A stretch of 64,000 nt of DNA from a virus: positions 1-64,000 of IMG/VR virus record IMGVR_UViG_3300027741_000024. One strand, written 5' to 3'. Below the pieces are notes generated by a model. It was given only the letters and a program-made list of their open reading frames with translations. It was not told the DNA's origin and did no database searches. Shown here piece by piece: positions 36,369-44,931 of this stretch; positions within the stretch are counted from its first letter, which is position 1, and every line of letters begins with the position of its first letter. A program made the position numbers and the translations under genes.

Positions 36369-37238
36369 ATGCAAACAGTCGTTACTTTACCGATACTGCA
36401 AACCGTTAGTGATACTACAACTCACTATCTCGGTTTGCAGCCGAACATTAGTGGAACTACAACGGCAGAATTCGTTAATCGGAATCTGTCGTTCGATCCT
36501 TCTTCTAATACATTGACGCTTGGTGTAAATCTTGATTTATTACCTAATGCTATTCAAAGTTCGGCATTAGCAGATCAGGCAGTCACAACATCAAAGATTG
36601 TTGCTGGTGCAATCAAAGGCAATTTAATTCCCATTGGTGCTATCACAGGCAATTTAATTCCAATTGGTGCTATTCGTGGTAATAATATTGTTGCTGCTCA
36701 AATTACAAGCAATCATATTGTTGCTGGTGCAATCACAGGTAACTTAATTCCTGCTGGTGCTGTAACTACAAATCATATTGTTGCTGGTGCCGTCACATCA
36801 AACTTGTTGTCTCCTAATCTTGCATTTTCAATTACTACATTGTTTGAAACTGCAAATGTATTTTCTACAGCAATTGGTGGCACTACAAATATTGATATTT
36901 TAAATAATACAGTATACTTTTTCTCATCAAATACTACTGCAAATGTAACTTTTAATGTTAGAGGAAACTCTTCTACTAGTTTAGACAGTGCCTTAAATAC
37001 TGGAAGTTCTATATCTTTGGCCATATTATTGAAACAAGGTTTAAATAATTATAAAGCAAATCTTAATATTGACGGCACATTAATTAGTCCTTATTGGATA
37101 GGTAACACTTATCCAGTTTATTCGGTTGGTTTTCAAGAGTCTATTGATACATATACTTTTAATATAATAAAAACGGGAAGTAGTTCATACACTGTTTTGG
37201 CAGCAAATTCCAAATTTAGTGCATCATACATGTATTAA
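36369..37238 (+). CDS. Fibre-like protein with ten-residue repeats, in the fibritin (wac) position
   Basis: This 289-residue protein starts on the base after the previous stop. Residues 77-146 are seven decapeptide repeats of the type IVAGAITGNL/IPIGAITGNL. The C-terminal domain (STSLDSALNTGSSISLAILL, ISPYWIGNTYPVYSVGFQES, IDTYTFNIIKTGSSSYTVLA) is a beta domain I recall from fibre proteins of aquatic phages. The gene sits immediately before gene 13, where T4 has wac (whisker fibritin). No homology to fibritin is visible, so this is a positional hint only. Confidence 0.65.
   Translation: MQTVVTLPILQTVSDTTTHYLGLQPNISGTTTAEFVNRNLSFDPSSNTLTLGVNLDLLPNAIQSSALADQAVTTSKIVAGAIKGNLIPIGAITGNLIPIGAIRGNNIVAAQITSNHIVAGAITGNLIPAGAVTTNHIVAGAVTSNLLSPNLAFSITTLFETANVFSTAIGGTTNIDILNNTVYFFSSNTTANVTFNVRGNSSTSLDSALNTGSSISLAILLKQGLNNYKANLNIDGTLISPYWIGNTYPVYSVGFQESIDTYTFNIIKTGSSSYTVLAANSKFSASYMY
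36597..36806 (+). repeat. Seven 30-bp units encoding decapeptide repeats
   Basis: Seven consecutive 30-bp units encode ten-residue repeats on the plan I-[VP]-[AI]-[GA]-[AQ]-[IV]-x-[GST]-N-[LNH]. A ten-residue, Gly-containing period suggests a beta-solenoid shaft rather than a coiled coil. Confidence 0.85.
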
Positions 37239-37240
37239 TT

Positions 37241-38194
37241 ATGGCACACCCAAAAACAAGAACACAATTTAAAGAATACTGCCTACGTAAATTAGGTTTT
37301 CCAGTAATTGAAATCAACGTTGATGATGATCAAGTAGATGATCGAATTGATGAAGCACTTTCTTTCTGGGGTGATTATCATTATGATGGTACTGAAAAAT
37401 TGTTTATGAAACACTGCATCACTGCTGCGGATATTAATAGGCAGTGGATATATTGTCCTGATGCTGTGCAATTTGTTACTGGTGTTATGCCATTTGATTT
37501 ATCTAACGCATCAATCAATATGTTTGATTTGCGCTATCAGTTACGTCTGCATGATCTCTATGATTTCACATCGGTGTCGTATGTATCATATGAAATTACC
37601 ATGCAACATTTACGTACATTGAATTTGTTGTTCTCTGGTACTCCACAGTTTCGGTTTAATAGACACCAAAATAAAGTATTCTTAGACATTGATTGGACAA
37701 GAGATGTTCAACCAGGTAACTATGTTATCATTGAATGCTATCGTACATTAGAACCAGAAACAATTACACTGACAGGTACTTTATCATGTGCTCCAGGTTC
37801 TAATACCGTTACTGGTATAGGTACCAAGTTTGATCAAGAACTTGTTGATTTTGATTTTATTACGATTGGCACTGAACAGAAACAAGTAAAAAAAATTTCA
37901 AGTCCTACCTCTTTAGAATTTGTTGGTAATACAGCACAAACTTATACGAATATAACCGCAACAATTGAAGGTGTTGCCGATGTATGGAACGATAGGTTTT
38001 TAAAAAAATATGCAACTGCATTGATCAAACGTCAGTGGGGTGCTAACCTCAAAAAGTTTGCTGGTATACAAATGCCAGGTGGTGTTACATTAAACGGTCA
38101 AGTAATTTACGATGAAGCAGTACAAGAGATTGACAAAATGGAAGACGAAATGTATCAAATGGGTTCGTTGCCATCAGAAATTCTGACGGGATAA
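37241..38194 (+). CDS. 13: Neck protein gp13
   Basis: This 317-residue protein is close to T4 gp13 (309). The N-terminus KTRTQFKEYCLRKLGFPVIE, then NVDDDQVDDRIDEALSFWGD and YHYDGTEKLF, is the classic gp13 neck-protein start. gp13 forms, with gp14, the connector complex that closes filled heads and allows tail joining. A short inserted beta segment (TITLTGTLSCAPGSNTVTGI) lies near residues 175-240. The gene starts 2 bases after the fibre gene and begins the conserved block 13-14-15-16-17. Confidence 0.95.
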   Translation: MAHPKTRTQFKEYCLRKLGFPVIEINVDDDQVDDRIDEALSFWGDYHYDGTEKLFMKHCITAADINRQWIYCPDAVQFVTGVMPFDLSNASINMFDLRYQLRLHDLYDFTSVSYVSYEITMQHLRTLNLLFSGTPQFRFNRHQNKVFLDIDWTRDVQPGNYVIIECYRTLEPETITLTGTLSCAPGSNTVTGIGTKFDQELVDFDFITIGTEQKQVKKISSPTSLEFVGNTAQTYTNITATIEGVADVWNDRFLKKYATALIKRQWGANLKKFAGIQMPGGVTLNGQVIYDEAVQEIDKMEDEMYQMGSLPSEILTG

Positions 38195-38197
38195 AAT

Positions 38198-39088
38198 GTG
38201 GCAACTAATTTTTACTTCAATAATTATCCTGCAAATCAGATAACTTCCGAGCAACTGCTCGTTGAAGATTTAGTTATTGAAGCACTGAAAATCTACGGCA
38301 TGGATGTGTATTACATGCCACGTACCACACGTGATCAAGTAGATTACCTATTCGGTGAAGATACTCTTAAACAATATCTAACTGCTCATCCGATTGAAAT
38401 GTACCTAGAAAATGTTACAGGTATGGATGGTGAGCAAGATTTTATTTCCAAATTTGGTCTTGAGATTCGTGATGAAGCAACATTCTTGGTATCACGCCTT
38501 CGATTCCGATACACAGTAAATGGATATACTCGTCCACGTGAAGGTGATTTGGTATTCATTCCAATGCTAAACAACTTCTTCGAGATTACTTTTGTTGAAC
38601 ATGAAGATCAACAGACTATGTTCTATACATTAGGTCGTGGTCGTGGTGGTAATGTATATGTTTATGCATTGAAGATGAAACAATACGTATTCTCAAATGA
38701 GATTATTGAAACTGGCATCAAGATGATTGATGAACAAATTGTCGATTACTATCCAAAAACAAGACTGTATTTTGCGGCTGGTGGTTCAGGCAATTTTATT
38801 AATCAAGAAATAGTATATCAAGGTGCCAATTTAACATCGGCAACTGCACAAGCACTTGTCCATGCTCATGTTGATAATCAATTTGTAGAAGTATATCGTG
38901 TTCAAGGTAATTTTACAACAAATACTTTATATGGTAATACAAGTGGTGCAAACTGGACTATCAATGTAATTTCTGATGCGGCTACGATGAACAATGCATT
39001 TGAAGATATTTTCGACAACGCTCGTATTGAAGCAAGTTCAGATGGCATAATTGACTTCACTGAACATAACCCATTTGGCGAAGCATAA
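38198..39088 (+). CDS. 14: Neck protein gp14
   Basis: This 296-residue protein is encoded from a GTG start (38198). The out-of-frame ATG at 38196 is rejected because the GTG frame gives the expected MATNFYFNNYPANQITSEQL and EDLVIEALKIYGMDVYYMPR. Other blocks are NVTGMDGEQDFISKFGLEIR, RLRFRYTVNGYTRPREGDLV and ARIEASSDGIIDFTEHNPFG, typical of T4-like gp14. Its partner is gp13, and the two seal the portal after packaging. It overlaps gene 15 by 1 base. Confidence 0.95.
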   Translation: MATNFYFNNYPANQITSEQLLVEDLVIEALKIYGMDVYYMPRTTRDQVDYLFGEDTLKQYLTAHPIEMYLENVTGMDGEQDFISKFGLEIRDEATFLVSRLRFRYTVNGYTRPREGDLVFIPMLNNFFEITFVEHEDQQTMFYTLGRGRGGNVYVYALKMKQYVFSNEIIETGIKMIDEQIVDYYPKTRLYFAAGGSGNFINQEIVYQGANLTSATAQALVHAHVDNQFVEVYRVQGNFTTNTLYGNTSGANWTINVISDAATMNNAFEDIFDNARIEASSDGIIDFTEHNPFGEA

Positions 39089-40089
39089 TGTTAGGTAATT
39101 CTCAGTTCTATCATCGAACCATTCGTAAAATGGTGGTTGTATTTGGTACACTCTTTAATGATTTAGAGATTGTACGATACACACAAGCGGGAGTACCAAA
39201 AGAAAAATGGAAAGTACCGCTAACATATTCACCAAAAGAACGTTTTCTAACGGCGATTACATCTGATCCTAATCTGATCAAGTCTATTGCTACTGTTGTT
39301 CCACGTATGTCATTTAATCTTGACAGTTTGGAATATGATGTTAATCGCAAACAAGTTTCAACACTTCGTAACTTTGCTAAAAAAGATAACACTTCTGTAA
39401 GCACACAGTTTGTTCCTATACCATATAACTTTCAGTTTTCGTTATCGATCTATGTACGTAATACTGAAGATGGTACACAGATATTAGAACAGATTCTACC
39501 TTTCTTTACACCAGACTTCAATGTCACTGTAGACTTTATTCCAGAAATGGATCAAAAATATAATGTACCTATTATACTTGATTCAGTAGCATCAACTGTG
39601 GAATATGAGGGTGCAGAAAATGAAGGTTCTACACGATTGATTCTTTGGGATTTAACTTTTACTGCTAAAGGTTACATATGGCCACCAGTTAAATCTAGTA
39701 AGTACATCAAGACTGCTAATACAAATTCGTTTATTGATCTGACATCTAAAGAAATACAAAAAGTTTATGTTGATTATGCAAATGGTAGTGGTGTATTTGC
39801 TCAAGGTGAAACACTTCGTGCAAACAACTCAGATTTGTTTGGCTCAGTAGATTATTTTAGTAATACATCTTCAGGTATATTAATAGTAACTGGCGCCAAT
39901 AAATTTATCAAAGTCGGTGATAAACTTACAGGTGATTATACGGGTGCATCATATAATGTGATTGTAACTGACGTTAATTCATTAAATGTTGTACAGATAA
40001 AAACTTCAACTAATCCAGGAACTGCTTTACTTGGAGATGAATTTGGATTCTTTGAAACTACAAAAGAATATCCTAATACTTTACCATGA
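39088..40089 (+). CDS. 15: Tail terminator/sheath stabiliser gp15
   Basis: This 333-residue protein compares with 272 in T4. The N-terminal blocks QFYHRTIRKMVVVFGTLFND, KWKVPLTYSPKERFLTAIT and VPRMSFNLDSLEYDVNRKQV, then PYNFQFSLSIYVRNTEDGTQ and QILPFFTPDFNVTVDFIPEM, are characteristic of gp15. gp15 caps the finished tail and meets gp13/gp14 on the head. The C-terminal about 90 residues (YVDYANGSGVFAQGETLRAN onward) are an added beta domain not expected from T4. It overlaps gene 16 by 4 bases (ATGA). Confidence 0.93.
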   Translation: MLGNSQFYHRTIRKMVVVFGTLFNDLEIVRYTQAGVPKEKWKVPLTYSPKERFLTAITSDPNLIKSIATVVPRMSFNLDSLEYDVNRKQVSTLRNFAKKDNTSVSTQFVPIPYNFQFSLSIYVRNTEDGTQILEQILPFFTPDFNVTVDFIPEMDQKYNVPIILDSVASTVEYEGAENEGSTRLILWDLTFTAKGYIWPPVKSSKYIKTANTNSFIDLTSKEIQKVYVDYANGSGVFAQGETLRANNSDLFGSVDYFSNTSSGILIVTGANKFIKVGDKLTGDYTGASYNVIVTDVNSLNVVQIKTSTNPGTALLGDEFGFFETTKEYPNTLP

Positions 40090-40496
40090 AAAAAATAAAT
40101 GCAAATCTCTCAGAGATTTTTGATGTTGAACCAATTAAAGAAGAACCTAAAGTCGAAACTTTACCTGCTGTGGTAGAGTATGCTGATCCAGTAAATGCTG
40201 ATGCAGACTTTGCACGAAAAAATATTCGTGAACTGGTGACTCAAGGCAATCAAGCAGTAAACGAATTGATGCTCATAGCAAGAGATGGTCAACACCCACG
40301 TGCGTTTGAAGTGCTATCTGGTCTAATGAAAAACTTGGCTGATATGAATAAAGACTTGCTTGAAATACAAAAACGTAAAAAAGATTTAGTACCAAAAGCG
40401 GAAGCACAAAATAATTTAAACATAGATAAAGCAGTGTTTGTTGGTTCTACCGCAGAATTGGTAAAGATGCTTAAAACTCAAAAACAGGAAACATAA
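40086..40496 (+). CDS. 16: Small terminase subunit gp16
   Basis: This 136-residue protein (T4 gp16 has 164) has an acidic Pro-rich N-terminus. It continues with DFARKNIRELVTQGNQAVNE, LMLIARDGQHPRAFEVLSGL and MKNLADMNKDLLEIQKRKKD, the central coiled-coil core of gp16 that forms the ring regulating terminase on concatemeric DNA. The C-terminus contains NNLNIDKAVFVGSTAELVKM, also typical. It overlaps the next gene by 1 base (TAATGG), but that gene is not 17: a Dps gene intervenes. Confidence 0.93.
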   Translation: MKKINANLSEIFDVEPIKEEPKVETLPAVVEYADPVNADADFARKNIRELVTQGNQAVNELMLIARDGQHPRAFEVLSGLMKNLADMNKDLLEIQKRKKDLVPKAEAQNNLNIDKAVFVGSTAELVKMLKTQKQET

Positions 40497-40930
40497 TGGA
40501 AAAACTTATTTCTCAACTTAAAACAATTTTAGGTACAAACTTTGCTTTGTATCTCAAATCGCATGGTTATCATTGGAACATTGAGGGTTCCAACTTTCCA
40601 CAATATCATGAATTTTTAAATGATTTTTATAATTCTGTATGGTTACAGACAGATGATATTGCAGAAAAACTTCGTTCATTAAATTCGTATGCACCAGGTT
40701 CACTTGCACGTATGTTAGAATTAGCAGACATTCAAGAAGCAACTAGTATACCTGATGCGATGGCAATGATGCGTGAACTATATGCAGACAATGAACGTTA
40801 TATTGTTCATCTTCGTGCTGGTATTATTGCTGCCGATGCTGCAGGTGAACCTGCTGTTGGTAACTTTTTACAAGACTTGTTAGGCGCACACCAGAAAAAA
40901 GGATGGATGTTGAGAAGCATCATTAAATAA
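40496..40930 (+). CDS. Dps-family ferritin-like protein with intact ferroxidase residues
   Basis: This 144-residue protein is a Dps (DNA protection during starvation)/miniferritin. The motif YHWNIEGSNFPQYHEFLNDF followed by DDIAEKLRSL gives H26, H38, D53 and E57. Their spacing of 12, 15 and 4 is the same as the E. coli Dps ferroxidase ligands H51, H63, D78 and E82. The rest is helical with a C-terminal LLGAHQKKGWMLRSI helix, as in Dps. Such proteins oxidise Fe(II) with peroxide, store iron in a 12-subunit cage and often bind DNA; no Lys-rich N-terminal tail for DNA binding is seen. It lies between 16 and 17 with 1-base and 2-base junctions, so it is made with terminase. Role in infection is unknown. 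Confidence 0.88.
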   Translation: MEKLISQLKTILGTNFALYLKSHGYHWNIEGSNFPQYHEFLNDFYNSVWLQTDDIAEKLRSLNSYAPGSLARMLELADIQEATSIPDAMAMMRELYADNERYIVHLRAGIIAADAAGEPAVGNFLQDLLGAHQKKGWMLRSIIK

Positions 40931-40932
40931 AA

Positions 40933-42564
40933 ATGGATGACGGATACCTTGGTAATGCTAGACTTAAAAAAACAGGCACTGAACTATCCTATACTGAAGA
41001 ACAAGTATTAGAAATCGCAAAGTGTGCAGATGATCCTGTATACTTTATCAAAAAATACGTCAAGATTGTCAATGTTGACCGTGGTCTTATTCCATTTGAC
41101 ATGTGGGATTTTCAAGAGGACATGGTACGTACCTTTCACGAAAATCGTTTTACTATTGCAAAGATGCCACGACAGGTTGGTAAGACAACTACGACAGTTG
41201 GTTACATGTTATGGGCAGCAATCTTCAACGAAGAATACACTATTGGTATTCTTGCCAACAAAGGTCAGTTAGCCCGTGATATTCTAGGTCGTATTCAAAA
41301 GGCATATGAATATCTCCCTGCTTGGTTGCAACAAGGTATTATGACATGGAACAAAGGTTCTTTAGAATTAGAAAATGGTTCCAAAATATTTGCTTATGCA
41401 ACATCAGCAGGTGGTGTTCGAGGTGGTACTTATAATTTAATTTTTCTTGATGAGTTTGCGTTCGTTCCACACAACATGGCAGTTGAATTCTTCACATCAA
41501 CATATCCTGTTATCTCTTCTGGTCAAACCTCCAAAGTAATTATCGTTTCAACTCCTAATGGATTGAATTTGTTTTATAAGATGTGGACAGATGCAATTGA
41601 AAAACGTTCCACATATAAAACAGTTGAAGTTCACTGGTCGCAAGTACCTGGTCGTGATGCTCAGTGGAAAGAAGAAACAATACGAAACACTTCCGAAGAA
41701 CAATTTCGACAAGAGTTTGAGACAGAGTTTATTGGTTCATCGGCAACTCTTATTTCTGGTGCAAAACTTAGATCATTAGCATTTCATGAACCAATTAAAA
41801 TAGAAGAAAATTTTTACATTTATGAAGAACCTATACCTGGTCATCTATACATTGCTACGGTAGACTGTTCAGAGGGTGTAAATTTAGACTATTCCACCAT
41901 TAATGTACTTGATGCTACACAAGCACCATACAAACAGGTAGCAAGATACCGTAATAATAAATTACCACTATTGTTTTTTCCAACAGTCATTTACTCAGTT
42001 GCAAAACGATACAATGAAGCATTCGTATTAGTAGAAACTAATAATGTTGGTCAACAAGTGGTAGATATTCTTCATTATGACTTAGAGTATGAAAATATTT
42101 ACAAGACTGAACAACATCACATTAAAGGTCAGTCTATCTCTTCAGGATTTAAAAGGTCAACATCGTTTGGTATTAAAACAACCAAATCAGTCAAGAAGAT
42201 TGGTTGTGCCAACTTAAAGACTTTGGTGGAGAATGACAAGTTGATTATCAATGACTTTGATACCATTAATGAGATGAATACATTTGTTCGAGTCAGAGAT
42301 TCATATGCGGCAGAAGAAGGCAGCAATGATGACATTGTTATGGGATTGGTTTTGTTTTCTTGGTTGACTGCACAGTCATTCTTCAAAGACTCTACCAATA
42401 TTGATATTCGTAAGATGATGTTAGATGAACAAAATATGTTAATTGATGAGACCATGACACCTTTTGGATTCATAGAAAATGGTCTCCAAGAAGAAGTTGT
42501 AGATGATGGTGATGACCGTTGGCACTTTGCGGAAAAACGTGGGTATCCAATCTCAAGTTTCTAA
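40933..42564 (+). CDS. 17: Large terminase subunit gp17
   Basis: This 543-residue protein compares with 610 in T4. The ATPase domain shows a Walker A-like RQVGKTT at 80-86, Walker B IFLDE at 170-174 with catalytic Glu174, and coupling STP at 206-208. The nuclease domain begins ATVDCSEG with Asp311 as first metal ligand, followed by FVLVETNNVG and a late SNDDIVMGL acidic site. It drives DNA into the prohead and cuts concatemers. The ATG lies 2 bases after the Dps stop. No intein or intron is seen. Confidence 0.97.
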   Translation: MDDGYLGNARLKKTGTELSYTEEQVLEIAKCADDPVYFIKKYVKIVNVDRGLIPFDMWDFQEDMVRTFHENRFTIAKMPRQVGKTTTTVGYMLWAAIFNEEYTIGILANKGQLARDILGRIQKAYEYLPAWLQQGIMTWNKGSLELENGSKIFAYATSAGGVRGGTYNLIFLDEFAFVPHNMAVEFFTSTYPVISSGQTSKVIIVSTPNGLNLFYKMWTDAIEKRSTYKTVEVHWSQVPGRDAQWKEETIRNTSEEQFRQEFETEFIGSSATLISGAKLRSLAFHEPIKIEENFYIYEEPIPGHLYIATVDCSEGVNLDYSTINVLDATQAPYKQVARYRNNKLPLLFFPTVIYSVAKRYNEAFVLVETNNVGQQVVDILHYDLEYENIYKTEQHHIKGQSISSGFKRSTSFGIKTTKSVKKIGCANLKTLVENDKLIINDFDTINEMNTFVRVRDSYAAEEGSNDDIVMGLVLFSWLTAQSFFKDSTNIDIRKMMLDEQNMLIDETMTPFGFIENGLQEEVVDDGDDRWHFAEKRGYPISSF

Positions 42565-42568
42565 AAAA

Positions 42569-42575
42569 CTAAATA
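42569..42575 (+). promoter_or_regulatory. Late promoter-like box CTAAATA before gene 18
   Basis: CTAAATA in the 55-base gap between genes 17 and 18, 44 bases before the ATG of 18, with a strong AAAGGAGAAA ribosome site next to that ATG. Confidence 0.5.
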
Positions 42576-42619
42576 GACTATCAAAGACAATTGACCCAAA
42601 CAATTAAAGGAGAAATCCA

Positions 42620-44317
42620 ATGGCATTTCAATTATCACCTGGAGTAAATGTATCAGAAATTGATCTGACTACAGTTATTCCTTCAGTTGCAACTTCTACA
42701 GGAGCATTTGTAGGACCTTTTGCTTGGGGACCATGCAGTGAAGTTACTACCATTTCTGACGAAACTCGTTTAGTCAGTACCTTTGGTAAACCGAATAACG
42801 ATAATTATGAATATTGGTTCTCAGCAGCAAACTTTCTGGCATACGGAAACAATTTAAAAGTAGTTCGTGCAATCAATACCGCAACATCTGGAAATAGTAC
42901 AGCAAGCGGTAATCCTGTTCAAATCAAAAATAAAGATGAGTGGACAGCAAATCAACAAGGTAATGCGGACGGCACAAATAACGGATGGGCAGCACGTTAT
43001 CCTGGTGCAATTGGCAATACACTTAAAATTTCTGTAGCAGATGGCGGTTCATATGCTGGATGGGCATACGCTTCTCAATTTACCGCAACTCCAAATACAT
43101 CTACTTATGTTGCCAGCAAAGGCAATTCAAATGCTAATGATGAAATGCATATTGTAGTTGTGGATGAAGAAGGTTTATTTTCAGGCACCGCAGGCACAGT
43201 TTTAGAAAAATATGCATTTGTTTCAAAAGCATCCGATGCAAAAGATGATTCTGGCAATTCAAGTTACTATAAAAATGTTATTGCTCAACAATCACAATAT
43301 ATTCACTGGTTGGCACATCCTGCTACTGCAAACTTAGGTTCAGGCACTGCATGGGGTTCAACAGCAAATGGATCTGCATTTAAAACAACAACAGCAAATA
43401 TCACATTCTCATTCTCTGGCGGTACTGATGGTAACATTAGTTCATCCCAGATTACTTCTGGTTGGGATTCATTTAAAAATGCTGAAGCAGTTGATGTGTC
43501 GTTGTTAGTAACTGGTACAGGTAACTCAACAGTTGCAACATATGTTATCAGCAACATTGCAGAAAGTCGTAAAGATTGCGTAGCATTTATTTCGCCAACT
43601 AAGGCAAATGTTGTCAACAATCCAGGTAACGAAGCAACATCGGTAGTTGCTTTCCGTAATGCTTTGACATCATCTTCTTATGCTGTAATTGATTCTGGTT
43701 ACAAATACCAGTATGACAAATATGCAGACCTCTATCGCTGGGTACCACTGAATGGTGACATTGCTGGTCTCTGTGTTCGTACAGATACCGAACGTGATCC
43801 TTGGTTCTCACCAGGTGGTATGAACCGTGGTGTAATTAAAAACGTAGTTAAACTTGCATGGAATCCAACTAAGACTGAGCGTGATACATTATACGTTACA
43901 GGTATTAACCCAGTTGTTTCATTCCCAGGTGAAGGTACAGTTTTGTTTGGTGATAAAACAATGTTGGCCAAACCAAGTGCATTTGATCGTATCAATGTTC
44001 GCCGTTTGTTTATTGTACTTGAGAAAGCAATTAGTCGTGCAGCACGTTTCTCATTATTTGAATTCAATGACCAGTTTACACGTGCTCAGTTTGTAGCAAT
44101 CGTAGAACCATTCTTGCGTGATGTACAAGGTCGCCGTGGTATCACTGACTTCCGTGTTGTTTGTGATGATACAAATAATACTGGACAAGTTATTGATTCA
44201 AATCAGTTTATTGGTGACATTTATATCAAACCAGCCCGATCAATCAACTTCATTCAGTTGAACTTTGTTGCCGTTCGTACAGGCGTACAGTTCAATGAAG
44301 TTGTAGGATCGTTCTAA
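42620..44317 (+). CDS. 18: Tail sheath protein gp18
   Basis: This 565-residue protein (T4 659) begins LSPGVNVSEIDLTTVIPSVA, with GAFVGPFAWGPCSE, the common sheath start. The C-terminal part has WFSPGGMNRGVIKNVVKLAW, FGDKTMLAKPSAFDRINVRR, LFIVLEKAISRAARFSLFEF and RPARSINFIQLNFVAVRTGV, the conserved contractile core of T4-type sheaths. It forms the contractile outer tail on the gp19 tube. Its strong Shine-Dalgarno fits a highly expressed gene. Confidence 0.97.
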   Translation: MAFQLSPGVNVSEIDLTTVIPSVATSTGAFVGPFAWGPCSEVTTISDETRLVSTFGKPNNDNYEYWFSAANFLAYGNNLKVVRAINTATSGNSTASGNPVQIKNKDEWTANQQGNADGTNNGWAARYPGAIGNTLKISVADGGSYAGWAYASQFTATPNTSTYVASKGNSNANDEMHIVVVDEEGLFSGTAGTVLEKYAFVSKASDAKDDSGNSSYYKNVIAQQSQYIHWLAHPATANLGSGTAWGSTANGSAFKTTTANITFSFSGGTDGNISSSQITSGWDSFKNAEAVDVSLLVTGTGNSTVATYVISNIAESRKDCVAFISPTKANVVNNPGNEATSVVAFRNALTSSSYAVIDSGYKYQYDKYADLYRWVPLNGDIAGLCVRTDTERDPWFSPGGMNRGVIKNVVKLAWNPTKTERDTLYVTGINPVVSFPGEGTVLFGDKTMLAKPSAFDRINVRRLFIVLEKAISRAARFSLFEFNDQFTRAQFVAIVEPFLRDVQGRRGITDFRVVCDDTNNTGQVIDSNQFIGDIYIKPARSINFIQLNFVAVRTGVQFNEVVGSF

Positions 44318-44320
44318 ATA
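44314..44320 (+). promoter_or_regulatory. Late promoter-like box CTAAATA before gene 19
   Basis: CTAAATA overlaps the stop codon of gene 18 and lies 21 bases before the ATG of 19, with CAGGAGAAA as ribosome site. A separate tube promoter would allow more gp19 than gp18. Confidence 0.45.
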
Positions 44321-44341
44321 GAGAGAAACAGGAGAAAATAA

Positions 44342-44887
44342 ATGGCATTTAATGTAAATCAGTTCCGTTCACAATTAACAGGTGACGGTGCCCGCCCAAA
44401 TCTATTTGAGGTAAGTTTGCCGTTTCCTGCGTTCTCATTGCCAGGAAACGCACAAACAAAAACAACGTTCATGTGTAAGACAGCACAACTTCCAGGTTCA
44501 ACTCTGGGTGTTGCGCCTGTACAATACTTTGGTCGTGAGTTAAAGTTTGTGGGAAATCGTACATTTGCTGACTGGACAATTACAGTTATCAATGATGAGG
44601 ACTTTGTGGTACGCAATGCATTTGAACGTTGGATGGCTGGCATTAATAGTCATAATCTAAACGTTCGTAATCCAGTTGCTGGTACACCACTTGGTTACAC
44701 TGTTGATGGTGAAGTTACTCAGTTTGGCAAAGCAGGCAACACTCTTAAAAAGTATAAATTTATAGGATTGTTTCCAACAGATGTAACTCCAATTGACGTT
44801 GATTGGGGTTCAAATGATGCGATTGAAGAGTTCTCTGTTACTTTGACCTACCAGTGGTGGGACTCAGTAGCAAGCGGCGTGATCTAA
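44342..44887 (+). CDS. 19: Tail tube protein gp19
   Basis: This 181-residue protein is close to T4 gp19 (163). The pattern RPNLFEVSLPFPAF, TFMCKTAQLPGSTLGVAPVQ, YFGRELKFVGNRTFADWTIT, VINDEDFVVRNAFERWMAGI and FPTDVTPIDVDWGSNDAIEE is typical of the T4 tube family. It polymerises into the rigid inner tube through which DNA passes. A terminator follows the stop immediately. Confidence 0.97.
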   Translation: MAFNVNQFRSQLTGDGARPNLFEVSLPFPAFSLPGNAQTKTTFMCKTAQLPGSTLGVAPVQYFGRELKFVGNRTFADWTITVINDEDFVVRNAFERWMAGINSHNLNVRNPVAGTPLGYTVDGEVTQFGKAGNTLKKYKFIGLFPTDVTPIDVDWGSNDAIEEFSVTLTYQWWDSVASGVI

Positions 44888-44888
44888 G

Positions 44889-44911
44889 AGTAGGGGATTT
44901 TCCCTACTTTT
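44889..44911 (+). terminator. Rho-independent terminator after gene 19
   Basis: A 7-bp stem AGTAGGG/CCCTACT with a 6-base loop (GATTTT), followed by TTTA. It separates the sheath/tube unit from the portal and head genes. Confidence 0.82.
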
Positions 44912-44931
44912 ATCTATAGGATGAAAGATTA

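Noticed and set aside
43303-44067. Overlapping minus strand frames of 65-111 residues in the sheath gene
   Set aside because: They are antisense shadows of gene 18, which has clear family signatures on the + strand.
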